A stretch of 64,000 nt of DNA from Codonopsis lanceolata. Its lineage: Eukaryota > Streptophyta > Magnoliopsida > Asterales > Campanulaceae. This document shows positions 53,077 through 63,329 of the stretch, piece by piece. Location: the NCBI GenBank assembly GCA_013146195.2, contig CM028377.1, forward strand, positions 21,071,980 to 21,135,979. Reading direction: 5' to 3'. A model generated the notes under the pieces. It did not search any database. It worked only from the letters and a program-made list of their open reading frames with translations, and was not told where the DNA came from. How positions within the stretch are numbered: the stretch's first letter is position 1; every line of letters starts with the position of its first letter. The position numbers were made by a program, and so were the translations under genes.

Positions 53077-53792
53077 GGGCTCGTTTGTCGCTGCTGGTGG
53101 CTTGTGGTAGTAGCTGATAGTTTAATCTGTTGGCTGAATGATGTATGACTGATTTGATGATAGACTGTTTGTTGTAGCTGATGAAAAGCGACTTAGGAGT
53201 ATATTTATTAAATAAGCTGAAAATTATTTATTTACAACAAATTGACCATAAACCCTAGATTTTCAAATCAAATAGTATGTGATTAAAAAAAGTTTCACCT
53301 TTATCTTAAGAAACTCAACATGAGATAATATTTAATTAATATTTATGTACTTAATCATACTTAAAATAATTAATAAACACTCCTACACCATTAGTATATA
53401 TATGTAGTCTTTTACTTTTAACTTTCATTATTTTCTTACCAATTTTTAATGCGACTAGTCAAATATGCAAAAGTTAAAAATGTTTACCCTATAACAAAAT
53501 GAATAAATAATTTATAATATTTCTTATCCCGCATCAAATGTTTATTTTTTTAAAAAAATCTTGAAATTATTTCTAACTCTCTTTACATATTTATAAGAAG
53601 GGTAAAATTGTAATAATCAAAAGTTAATCAATGAATAGTTTGTCTTTGTGTTTTCAAAAAATGAAAGAAGCTTAAAATTTTGACTTTTTGGCTTTGGCTT
53701 TTAGCTTACTAGCTGAAACAAGCATTTTAAATATGACTTATTTTAAGCTAAAAGCCAAAAATCAATCCAAAAATGTTGGAACAAACGAACAC
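53077..53792. mobile_element. hAT-like MITE, 716 bp
   Basis: Starts GGGCTCGTTTGTCGCTGC; the right end reversed reads GTGTTCGTTTGTTCCAAC. The terminal blocks (GTGGCTGATAG..., GACTTTTTGGCTTTGGCTTT) are shared with 62447-62873. TIR style GGGCTCGTTTG is typical of plant hAT-derived MITEs. No coding content. Confidence 0.6.
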
Positions 53793-54138
53793 TTAATCAC
53801 CTTTATTTGTACATAATATTTATATAAAAATGTACAAACTACTCTATCCATTTTACTCAAAGAATCTTCGTTTGAAAAGTCTAACAATTAAGAGTGATGA
53901 GCTCGGCCCAAATCCTCAACGACTATAACGACGACAAGATCGATGGGCTAGAGAGCAAGATCATCATTTTCATCCTTATTAGCCTCCTACTAAAAAATAA
54001 CGTTCATTTGATCAACCACGTTGCTGGCCAATGGAGTTGGAGGAATCCATTCTGGCTCATCGGTTTCCCGGTCATTGGTCGCCCCAACTCATCTTCATTG
54101 CAGGGGACCAGAGCATGACTCTTCCGAGCCTCAGCACA

Positions 54139-55677
54139 CTAAGGTGAAGCAGCCCCCCATCGCACCATCATCTCCGGCGTTATGCCTGGAAGCTCGCTGC
54201 TTACCAGCATGCGAAGTACATGCTTACATCCTTGTGAAAAATAGGGAACCAGCTTCGCATCCACCAGTTTCTCAAGCTCATATGGCTGCTTAAACTCTTC
54301 CACAATAGCAGTCTTGGTAGGGGTAACTTCCGTTATAAGCCTCGTCTGCCAGGCTCTCTCTTTCTGCTCGACCGTGACCTGAGCATCCTCAGTCTTCTTC
54401 CTCTCTTCGCTCAAAGTTTTCTGAGCAGCCACCTCCCCATTCTGGGCAAACACGACCTGAGCCTTCAGGCGGATGATTTTTTCTTTGAGCTTGGTTAGCT
54501 CGGCAACCTTTGCAAGCACTTCTTTGTCCTTGGCCAGCATATCCTCATTGTATGAGCGGGAAACCTCATCAAACTTTTTCTTTTGCTCAAATAAGGCACC
54601 AACTTTCTTTGTACACATCTGCACGTTTGTGTAGAATAGTGACCTTGGAGGCAAACTGAAAAACACAAAATGACATAGATAAGTGGAAATTCTACAAATT
54701 AATACCAATTACGACCATGAAGCAAGGAGCATAACACACCTCGCTGACCAGCAGCCCAACTTCACCGAGCAAAATGCTGTTGGGAGTTTCAGCATCACAT
54801 CGAAGAATGTCGGGCTGAACAACCCTCTTTAAAATTCCCTGCCCGCACACGGTGCTCGTAGTTCCCCGTTCTTGAAAATTGATTCTTTCAAGCGGGGGAA
54901 GAGCAACGAGCTCGTTGACCAGTCCCCTTGCCCCTTCTCGGGTTGAGGGCATTTCAAAGTTAGCTCTTAACCAACTGGGTGTACCACTCCGTAGTGGCTC
55001 TTCGCGTCGAGGAGAATGAGGTGGCAATCCCGTGACCGGGGAGGTCAGAATAGTAGGAGAGGGCAAGGAACTAGACCCCATTGAATATTTTCTTGGGGTG
55101 CATTTTCAGTTGGACGAGATCGGGTGCTTCGACCTCCTGCTCGGGCATCCGACCTGAACGGTCGTTTGCGAGACACATGTTCAGTGGGCGGAGCTTGTAC
55201 GGGAGAAGGGGACTTCGGCTCAGAAGTAAAACCAAGAGCCTGGAATGATTTCTTGCTTTTTTCAATGAATGGAGCCTTAGGCAAGGAAATAGACAGTGGC
55301 TGCTCGTGACCTGAAAGCTCGGCATGGAGAGTAATGGGTCTTGCTTTAAAATCCATCTTGTGTTGTCCCAATATATCCTTAACCACTATTAAGAAAGGAA
55401 AAGTAGAAATTAGCAAGTAGCAGGATATACTTTTTCATAAATCAACAAGCAAAACGAATACTAATAACATTGAAGTCAAGTTGGGTGGTACAATCTCCCC
55501 CCCCCCGACCACACAGATCCCATTCACTGGGGAACTTGTTGCCATGACAAGTACCCCAGAAAGGATGGACATGTTCGGGTTCAATGGCAATAAAGGGTTC
55601 CACACCCTCCACGGGAGCAGGATACATCCTGACCAGACGTAAAACTTTCGGATCATGTACGATTGATTTTCAATCAA
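54139..55677 (-). pseudogene. Antisense gene, middle and C-terminal coiled-coil part
   Basis: Continuing the minus strand: a frame at 55435-55677 (PEHVHPFWGT, GNKFPSEWDL), one at 55045-55416 (HKMDFKARPITLHAELSGHE, SRKRPFRSDARAGGRSTRSR, a basic linker), one at 54692-55081 shifted in frame, then an intron at 54656-54739 (GAG|GTGTGT ... TTTTTCAG). The last exon encodes a long coiled coil (EQKKKFDEVSRSYNEDMLAK, ELTKLKEKIIRLKAQVV) and ends at 54139. Transposon proteins with Transposase_28 commonly end in such a coiled coil. The frame shift at about 55060 shows decay or another small intron. Confidence 0.55.
54656..54739 (-). other. Intron of the antisense gene
   Basis: 84 nt, GT at 54739-54738, AG at 54657-54656, T-rich before the acceptor. 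It joins LLGEVGLLVSE to the coiled-coil exon. Confidence 0.5.
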
Positions 55678-55720
55678 TCAACCAGCTTTGACCCTACTCG
55701 GTCACCCCCAGCGCATCTCT

Positions 55721-56596
55721 CTACATTGCCATACACCTATCTTCTCCAGTGAAGATGGCGAATTGGTCCTTAGTCGGAGGCTTCACTTCATAAGGGGTCG
55801 GGGTAAATGGACATCTAACTCGGGACTCCACAACGATGATCCTTTTGTCCCACTTGTCAACCTTGTGGGGAAACTCGGTAAACAACTTCAAAGCTCTAGC
55901 TTTCGAGCGACCAATAATCTTGCCCGATCTATTGTCCTTGGTAAATTGGAAGAGTTTGCGGAGTATGGTCATTTCTGGTTCAAAGCTGACTAGCCTGCAG
56001 GTCGTGCTAAAAACAATCAAAATTAACATGATGGTGAGTTGAAGATCGCATGAAACATCGTTGGTCACTCTCAGGAACTTGACAATAAAAGGGTCTAGGG
56101 GGAAACACATCTCAATGCGAAAGAAGTAGTTGAAGAAGACCACTCTTTTTGTCTTGCTTCTCATCTGAGAAGGAGTCATCTCGGACTCATAAGGAACTCC
56201 TCGATAATCTTGCCCAGAAATCCCAATCAAACTAAACCAATTCCCAACCTCCACCACGGAATCAACTGACTCCCAATGAGCAAGCGAGCTTAGGTTATAG
56301 TAATCTTCATTACGATTTCTAAGTCCTGGTCGTGGTCGGCTAGCCCTTTCCTCTTCGCTTGGGATACCGCTTGAGCTTGCCTCATCATCCTGATTGGTGG
56401 TCACGTCATTTACAACTCTTCCAACTGGAACTTGGCTACTCGCTTCATGTATATCCATTTCTTCAAGAACATGCACATCAGAGCCAGTTGTCTCCGAATC
56501 TACTAAAACTCTGGTTTCATGAGCACTATGGTCGTAATCATACGCTTCTTGTTCATAATCAGAACCTTCGTCAGAAAATCAAAAAGGGGAAGGCAT
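55721..56596 (-). pseudogene. Antisense gene of the Tat-like element, N-terminal part (Transposase_28-like)
   Basis: The frame runs from an ATG at 56596 to a stop at 55721, with one early TGA at codon 6. After an acidic N-terminus (SDEGSDYEQEAYDYDHSAHE) comes a region VVFFNYFFRIEMCFPLDPFI, VKFLRVTNDVSCDLQLTIML, which fits the pattern of the plant domain Transposase_28 (PF04195, putative gypsy-type transposon): aromatic run, F-x-L-x-PF, then a helix. The next part has KPPTKDQFAIFTGED. A TATA box (CTATAAAAGG, minus strand, 57000-57009) sits about 400 bp upstream. Further exons follow at lower coordinates. The biochemical role of the domain is unknown. It is transcribed, if at all, against the host element. 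Confidence 0.55.
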
Positions 56597-56999
56597 CCTA
56601 CAAAGAGATCGATGGAGAATCTTGATTAAAACACCTTAACTGCTATCACGATTTTCCCAGATTTTCCTCGATCTCTTTGAGAGTCATCCTAATCTAGAAG
56701 GAGGAACCCAAAAGCTCAACCTAGAAAAGATGAACATGAAGATCATACATGAAGAAACCCAGAAATTTGAAAATATTCAAGACAGATGCAGAAAAAGGAA
56801 CGTTAGAGCAAAAAGAGACACTTACTTGTGCGTTGAACATGGATGAGTTTGTCATATTGAGAAATTTGAAAATGATCTAGGTTACAAAGAGGGAGAATTC
56901 GTTTGCCAGAAGAATCAAATGCAAACCAAAGTAGCGCCTACAGATGCAGAGAGTTTGAAAAAGAAGGCGAAGTAAAAAAGAGGAAATGGTTAGGTTTCC

Positions 57000-57009
57000 C
57001 CCTTTTATA
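57000..57009 (-). promoter_or_regulatory. TATA box of the antisense gene
   Basis: CTATAAAAGG on the minus strand, about 400 bp upstream of the ATG at 56596, consistent with a long leader. Confidence 0.45.
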
Positions 57010-57359
57010 GGAGACGATTGGGGGAAACGATGCTCAAATCACGCGCTCAAAGGCCATCCGAAATTCGAATAATGATGGTTGCGACACACCCGATCAAACC
57101 CGCCTTTAATGCACGTCTCGAAAAGACGCGATCCATCATGACTTTTCTTAACTGACGTCAGCCTACGAGGCCTTTCTAGCTTCTTACAAATAGGCGGCAC
57201 AATGCACCAACTGTCACCAACAAAGCAGCTCCCCTCGCTTGGATCACAACAAAAATGAATAAGTCTTCTGCTCCCCTTTTCAAGGTACAGCCGAAATAAT
57301 TACAAACATGCTCCTCGCACCGAGAATAAATACTCGGCGAACAATAAGCAGGGGGCCAC

Positions 57360-57700
57360 TGATGAGCTCGACCCAAATCCTGATCATGAGCCAAACACAT
57401 GAGCCTTCACGTGGTAAGCACGTGGGAGACAAGGACCATGAAAGAGGTCACCCGAGCAGGATAACCCGAGATAAACATTCCACCTCCATTCCGACTAGGA
57501 ATCCTTCTACAGAGCTGTCTCAGCAGGGAGCAAGGCTGCCCGAATAACCAGATATTCATCCCAAACCCAATTGTTTGATAACTCTCAAGCCCGAGATTTC
57601 ATCCACGACTCCGTAAGTTACGCGGTCAACCCACATCGAAACTATGTTCTTTTGTTTTCAATCAAGCTAAAGATTTACTCTCACGATTGAGGGGTTTCGC
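57360..57700 (+). mobile_element. 3' LTR of the Tat-like element (right end approximate)
   Basis: Starts TGATGAGCTCGACCCAAATC right after the purine tract at 57346-57359. The first 24 bp match the 5' copy at 53895 with one change. After that the copies differ, so one or both carry deletions. Confidence 0.5.
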
Positions 57701-57702
57701 GA

Positions 57703-57789
57703 GGCCCTACCTTACATTCCTGCTAAGGTGTCTTTTTTTTTGACGCGAGGCCCTGCCTTGCATTCCTGCTAAGGTGTCTTTTTTTTGAC
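57703..57789 (+). repeat. Two-copy tandem repeat of about 45 bp
   Basis: GCGAGGCCCTACCTTACATT with CCTGCTAAGGTGTCTTTTTT is followed directly by a second copy (GCGAGGCCCTGCCTTGCATT...). Confidence 0.9.
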
Positions 57790-58083
57790 ATGTTTCTACA
57801 AGATCATACCTTCATATAAGCCCAGATATCCTACAAACCGTAAGGAACAACCCAATACCAAAATGTGTAGCATCAAAGAGATATATTGCTGTCATTGGAG
57901 CTGATTATAATTACAAAAATAAATAATAACAATTAATATACTTGCAACATAAGTTAATGGTAAAGACAAAAAAATATAAAAATTGTAAGCATAATTTTTT
58001 AAAATGATAATTTATGTCATACATAAAAAACTGTAATACAAAGGATGGAATCATGGAATTGGAGAGAGTATTTATTTAACTAA
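57790..58083. other. Short intergenic stretch
   Basis: AT-rich, no gene or element end recognised. Confidence 0.5.
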
Positions 58084-58598
58084 CTAGATCTTCGTGTCCT
58101 TGCCTATGGCACGATGCAGTATATTTGATTTTGTCAATTGAAACTATAGTGCCTAAATAGAAGGTGTGATTTAAAAAAAATGTTACAGTTGAGGGGGTAC
58201 TTTACTTCAAGTGGTAGTTGATGGGCGCTATTCAAACTCGACCCATAGTTGAGGGGGTGGAATCAACCCACTGTTAGATAGCCTCAATCAATCAACTTAG
58301 ATTGATATTTTATAAAGGGTGATTGTTTAAAAGATTAATAATCACAAGGTGTGACTTTGTAATGTGAAGAGAAAACATAGGGAGAAAAAAAAGAGATGAC
58401 TGTTCATAATATTAATCATAGGGGGTGACTTTGTAATAAGTGGAGAACAAATAGGGAGTTAAAAGTGGATAATTACTCTCACACATGTGAATGTGAGAGT
58501 GAATCTCAACCGTTAAATATTTTTAGATAATTTAATCTCAATCTTTAAATAGCTTTAATCAATTACACATGTATGAATATGAGTTCTATTGTATATTA
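58084..58598 (-). mobile_element. Helitron-like unit a of a head-to-tail array
   Basis: The minus-strand 3' end is CTAG at 58084-58087 preceded by a worn hairpin (TGCC-ATA-GGCA). The 5' side (TTAATATACAATAGAACTCA) resembles the TC start of unit b but has lost TC. It contains GGGCGCTATTCAAACTCGAC near 58228, similar to the end of the TIR element at 2863. Confidence 0.45.
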
Positions 58599-58599
58599 A

Positions 58600-59209
58600 C
58601 TAGTACTTTTGTCCGTGCCGATGGCACGGGGCCAGTTTGAAAATTTATCAATAAATGAAGCAGATGATGTGGAAATGAACTACTAAAAAATTGACTTTCA
58701 AATGGAGCCTCTTTGCCCAGAACGGAGGGATTAATTAATAATTTGTATACGAAATTGTAGGCCGAAAAAAATGGGCATGACAAAAATTAAATTGATTAAG
58801 TTAATTACGATAACAGTTAAAAAGAAAAAAAAACAAATATTTCAAATTACAAAACTTACGATTTTTTTTTAATTTTTAAAATTTGTATACGAAAAAAATT
58901 AAAAAGAAAAAAAATACAAATACAAATTTTCTCAACCATAAAACTGTAAAACCGTAAATTTACAAATTAAATATTTGTTTAATTAGTAAAACCTAAATTA
59001 AAAATCTATAAATTAAATATTTGTTTAAAACCTAGTTGTGAAACAGTAAATCAGTAAATCATAGTAAATCACACTCAATAACGACCTTCGCACATATGAG
59101 AGTTGAAGAAAATACTGGCCGTTAGATCACCGTAAAATAGTAAATCCTGACCCTTTTTTATCTAAAGTCAATTATAAGCTTGCAACACTGATCCCTATTG
59201 TATTATAGA
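58600..59209 (-). mobile_element. Helitron-like unit b
   Basis: 3' end: hairpin CCGTGCC-ATC-GGCACGG (58613-58629) and CTAG at 58600-58603 with an A before it on the plus strand. 5' end: TCTATAATACAATAGGGATC at 59209. 610 bp, no coding content. Confidence 0.65.
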
Positions 59210-59654
59210 CTAGTATTTTTGCCCGTGCCGATAGCACGACGCTAGTTTGTAAATTTATCAATAAATGAAGTAGATAATGTGAAAATGAATTAATATTTAT
59301 TTATAATTTGTCTAAGTTAATTATGATAACAGTTAAAAAGAAAAAAAAGTTTCAAATTACAAAACTTACAAATTTTTTTGCATAAAATTAATTAATTAAT
59401 TAAAATATCGAAAAGAAAAGGGACGTGTGTTTGGTGGAGGAAAGATTAGCGGCCACCAACTGTGAATAGTGGGGGGGAGTTGGAGAGAGAGAGAGGGGGT
59501 AGTTACTCAACTGCCATCCACACATGTGAACTCGGGGAATGATAATGGCCGTATGATCCCAGTAAATGAGTCAATATCAGCCCCTAAATAGCTTTAGTCA
59601 ATTGCACATGTGTGGCTATGAACTCGGGGAATGATAATGACGTACGTGTGTTTG
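59210..59654 (-). mobile_element. Helitron-like unit c, 5' end lost
   Basis: 3' end: CTAG at 59210-59213 directly touching unit b, hairpin CGTGC-TATCG-GCACG. It shares TTTATCAATAAATGAAG and GTGAAAATGAA with unit b. GAACTCGGGGAATGATAATG occurs twice (about 59529 and 59620). The TC start is missing before unit d. Confidence 0.55.
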
Positions 59655-60863
59655 CTAGTACTCTTGCCTGTGCCGATGGCACGGCGCCGGTTTGGAAATT
59701 TATCAATAAATAACGGTGCCAGTATGGGCGTGATCAATGTATGAACCGAGTATGATAAAAATAAATTAATAAATGCATATTTCCTTTTACATATGAGCCA
59801 GAATACAAAATATCTTTTGATGCCACTGGGACGAATTTGGTTATGTCCAAAATTAGGTCTAGTAATTACAATCCAAAACCTGCTAACTCACCTAACGCAG
59901 TCTAAAAATTACCCGACTTAACCCGAGCCGTTACGTTTTTTGGCAAAATAAATTAACGGGTCGATTTGGGTCGGGTTAAAGTGTGTCGAACCCGTTATCC
60001 ATTTCGACCCGTTATTTTTTTGCTATATAAATATAAGTTTTTTGATGGAAAATTACGGATCGAAACGGATCGACCCCTTTTGACCCATTATCCATTTCAA
60101 CCCGTCCCATTTCGACCCAACTCATATCTGATCCAACCCATCCAATTGCCAACCCTATATTAAATGACTCGAGTAATGTTTGTTCTTGTTAAGCACAATA
60201 AACTCAAATTATATGACGTACTTTCTGTACAATGTATGTCTCTTTGGTGAATATTTGGATATTTCTTTCCGTTATACATATTGAAGATCTTTAAGACAAA
60301 ATCTAGTAACTTATCAATGAATAATGATACTATAAAATAAATTATGAAAGCTAATGTGATAGAATAGTCTATAGAAAAAGTGTATTAGGCGGGCTAGTGA
60401 AAAGATTTTGTTGATGATGAAGAGAGAGAAAGATATAGAGATTGAGAGAGAAAATGATTGAGGAGATAAAAAAATATGGATACAAACAGTTGGGGAAGAG
60501 AGAAAAAGAGATAGAGAAAGAGATGGAGAGAAACAAAATTGAGTTGTATTATCATGCAAAGAAAATCTTGTATTTTGACTTCTATATTATCTCCTTAATG
60601 AGATTTGGATTCCATCTGTATCTACCTCGTTCAAATTTGGCTTGTCAAAAATTATTTTAAATTTTTTTGGCGGATGGGTCAGATAATTGATTCCCTGATT
60701 CAGGAGGATTTTGGAGAAATTGTATGGAAGTTGAAATCGTTGAGGGAGAGGAGGACGCAGAGGGATAAGGGTTGTGTGGGGAATAAATTACAGCTATTTG
60801 ATATAAGTATAAATAATTAATCTCAGCCGCTTTTTATCCCACTAAACTTTATTGTATAGTAGA
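59655..60863 (-). mobile_element. Helitron-like unit d with a hAT-like insert
   Basis: 3' end: CTAG at 59655-59658 and hairpin CCGTGCC-ATC-GGCACAG. 5' end: TCTACTATACAATAAAGTTT at 60863, before a host T. A segment near 59880-60163 rich in CGACCCG/CGGGT differs from the other units and looks inserted. The rest has only short frames, including a GA-rich one at 60442-60660. Confidence 0.6.
59880..60163 (-). mobile_element. hAT-like non-autonomous insert in unit d (weak)
   Basis: On the minus strand it starts TAGGGTTGGCAATTGGATGG at about 60163 and repeats GGGTCG, CGGGTT and CGGGTCGA motifs many times, as in hAT subterminal regions. The other end is not defined. Confidence 0.35.
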
Positions 60864-60870
60864 TGTTTAT

Positions 60871-60960
60871 ACTTCTTACGGGGAGTACACCAGAAGAAGA
60901 GTCATGACTAATAACTTCTTAGGGGGAGTACACCAGAAGAAAAGTCCAAGTCATGATCAA
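60871..60960 (+). repeat. Two-copy tandem repeat of about 44 bp
   Basis: CTTCTTACGGGGAGTACACC and CTTCTTAGGGGGAGTACACC each lead into AGAAGAA and a GTCATGA sequence. Confidence 0.85.
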
Positions 60961-62446
60961 TCTTTCATTGCCCTTTGACTTTAGAAATGTTAGTGGTAAT
61001 AAAAAGGGTTCATTGTATTAAAAATAGTTCTATTTTAGTGAGCTATTTTAGTTTTTTTTTTTCATTTTGAAATATATATATAACCCTAACTCAACTTTTT
61101 TTTTTCAAATTAAAACTTTTCGTAAAAAACTGGCTAATTTTTGTAACGGAAAGATGACTGGGTAGGAGAGCTCATGTCCACGTCATTCTTCCCGCAAAAA
61201 ATAATTTTGCTATAAACTTTGTCTTATTTTAAAATTTCAAAAAAAAAAACCCCAAGCTTTTCCCATACATATCTCGATTTGATGACTTTGTTTTGAATTT
61301 AGTTTTCATGTAATGATTTAAAAAATTAAGAGAGGGAAAAGAAAAGGAGTTGTGTTAAATGACTCAAATTGATTCAGATCAAAATATTTAAAGCTTCTTA
61401 TATCATTTGACAAAGATATATTTTGGCTCAAACTGATTATTAGTAATTGTTATTAACTTTTCATCATCTCCTCATTATTTTTTGTATTAGAAAAGGGTAA
61501 TTTATGTCAAAAACTTATTTATTACTTTAAATTTTACAATACAGTTCAGTTGAGCCGGATCAAATTGATCAGTTAAGATAAATTCTTTAAAATAATCTTG
61601 GCCTCGTTGATGACTCACTAACATCAATGAGAATAAAAATAAAAAATACTAAAAAAAGGAAGGCTACATGAATAGCTTCAACGCTTTAGAATGAAATCTC
61701 ATAATTTGTAATTGATACATATTGATAATCCATCCCACATGCAGTTAGTTTGGATATATGTGTGGCCCACATCTTAACATTTTCGCACTTGTCCAAGGAT
61801 TGCCATCATTTGGCAAAATAATTAAATTTTGGAAAATTTTCTACTCAGATTTCTTTTAGAGTTGTGCACATCGCACACATCGATGCATATAAACATGAAA
61901 TATTATAGAAATTATATATATAATATATAATTTTACAAAGTGGGTTTTTAACGTGAAACATTTTAAAAAGTATAATAGATTCTTTGTCTGGAACGAAGAG
62001 AGTAATTGTCTTGAACACGCGAATTAAAAAAAAATAATTCAATCTATTGTAATTTGTAAATATTGATATAATATGTAATTTTCTTTAAAATCAAGTGCAT
62101 GTGATTTTATCATTAAATTAACAAAAAAAAATTAAAGAAAAAATGGTAAAAACTGTCAGAGTTCATTTTGAAATTTTAGCAATTGTACGAAGTTTGCATT
62201 GCATTCAAATTTGTGAGAATCGAATTAAAGATTTTGTTGTTTTCGAAATTTTAAAACAGGACAAGGTTTATAAAATAAATTGTTTTTTGGCTAGAAGAAT
62301 GACGTAAACATGAATTAATCAATTTTTGACGAAATGTTTTAATTGGAAAAAAAAAATTGGATTGAAGTTTTATACGTAAAAAAACAAACAACACATGATT
62401 CAAAACGAAAAAAACGAAAATAAATATGAATTTTTTATGCAATTAA
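60961..62446. other. AT-rich intergenic DNA without genes
   Basis: Only short, biased frames on either strand. No element ends recognised. Confidence 0.6.
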
Positions 62447-62873
62447 GGACTCGTTTGTTGTGGTTGATGTCTTATGACTTATGATTGATAGCTTAAGCTG
62501 GTGGCTGAATGACGTTTGGCTGATTACATGATAGACTGTTTGTTACAGCTGTTGAAAAGCTGTTTTTGAATTGTTATAATTATTTGTTAAAAAAAACTTG
62601 AAAATTAGTATTCTTATTTTTATGTATATTTCATAAAAGGATAAAATAAGGATAATCAAATATTTATTAATGAATGGTTATCTTTATGTTTAAAAAAATC
62701 AAAAAAACTTAAAATTTTAGTTTTTTGACTTTGACTTTTCAATGCATAAAAGATGTTGTCCCTTATTTATTAGCTTTTGATTTATAAGTAGAAACAAACA
62801 CTCTAAATATGACTTTTCAAAAACTAAAAACAAAAAATCATTCAAAATAAGTTGCAATAAACAAGCACGGCCC
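62447..62873. mobile_element. hAT-like MITE, 427 bp
   Basis: Starts GGACTCGTTTGTTGTGGTTG and ends TGCAATAAACAAGCACGGCC. It shares with 53077-53792 the blocks TGGCTGAATGACGTTTGGCT, TGATAGACTGTTTGTTACAG and ACTTAAAATTTTAGTTTTTTG, but lacks about 290 bp of the longer copy. Confidence 0.6.
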
Positions 62874-63040
62874 TAATAAAAACGACCATAGTTCCACAGT
62901 GGTATTGGTGTAATTAACCAAGACAATCGTGACTTAGTTAGCTGACGCAGACAAAAACAGATCCAAAAGGCCTTCTCCCTTTCACACTCAGTCACTCACT
63001 CCTCTGCTGTAGTAAAGTTGTAACTACGCACACACAAATC

Positions 63041-63049
63041 TTTTTATAG
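63041..63049 (+). promoter_or_regulatory. Possible TATA box of the kinase gene
   Basis: TTTTTATAG lies 289 bp before the ATG, followed by a CT-rich tract (CTTTCTCTCTCT, about 63089), typical of a plant core promoter and leader. Confidence 0.45.
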
Positions 63050-63329
63050 CCTTTTCCTTACCTCCTTAATACAGTACACTAAAAACTACTTTCTCTCTCT
63101 AAAATTCCAAATCCAACTAACCCCTTTTGTTTTGAAACTACCTCAACCTCACCACTCCCCCGAAAACCGCCATTTCGTCCCCCCAAAACTAAAGAGCAAT
63201 AAATGCACTCTCTGTAATCCCACTGGTTTTCCAGCGACCTTGTTTACTTGTTACACTCCTTACCGGAATACCACCCCCCTCTCCCCTTTCAAATCTACAT
63301 CATGTGAAGCTAGCTAACCCACCTATTCT

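Larger units (their letters stand above)
53895..57700 (+). mobile_element. Non-autonomous Tat-like LTR element with antisense gene
   Basis: A 5' LTR start TGATGAGCTCGGCCCAAATC lies at 53895 and a 3' LTR start TGATGAGCTCGACCCAAATC at 57360, directly after the polypurine tract AGCAGGGGGCCAC. Between them no gag or pol is present on the plus strand, only a spliced gene on the minus strand. Tat-lineage Ty3/gypsy elements of plants are known for extra ORFs, some antisense, between pol and the 3' LTR. The 5' LTR seems cut to roughly 120-200 bp, and the 3' LTR end near 57700 is not fixed, so the borders are approximate. Confidence 0.5.

Noticed and set aside
54139..57547. Plus-strand frames in the Tat-like element as gag or pol
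   Set aside because: None shows a CCHC knuckle, integrase, reverse-transcriptase or protease motif; the coherent signal is on the minus strand.
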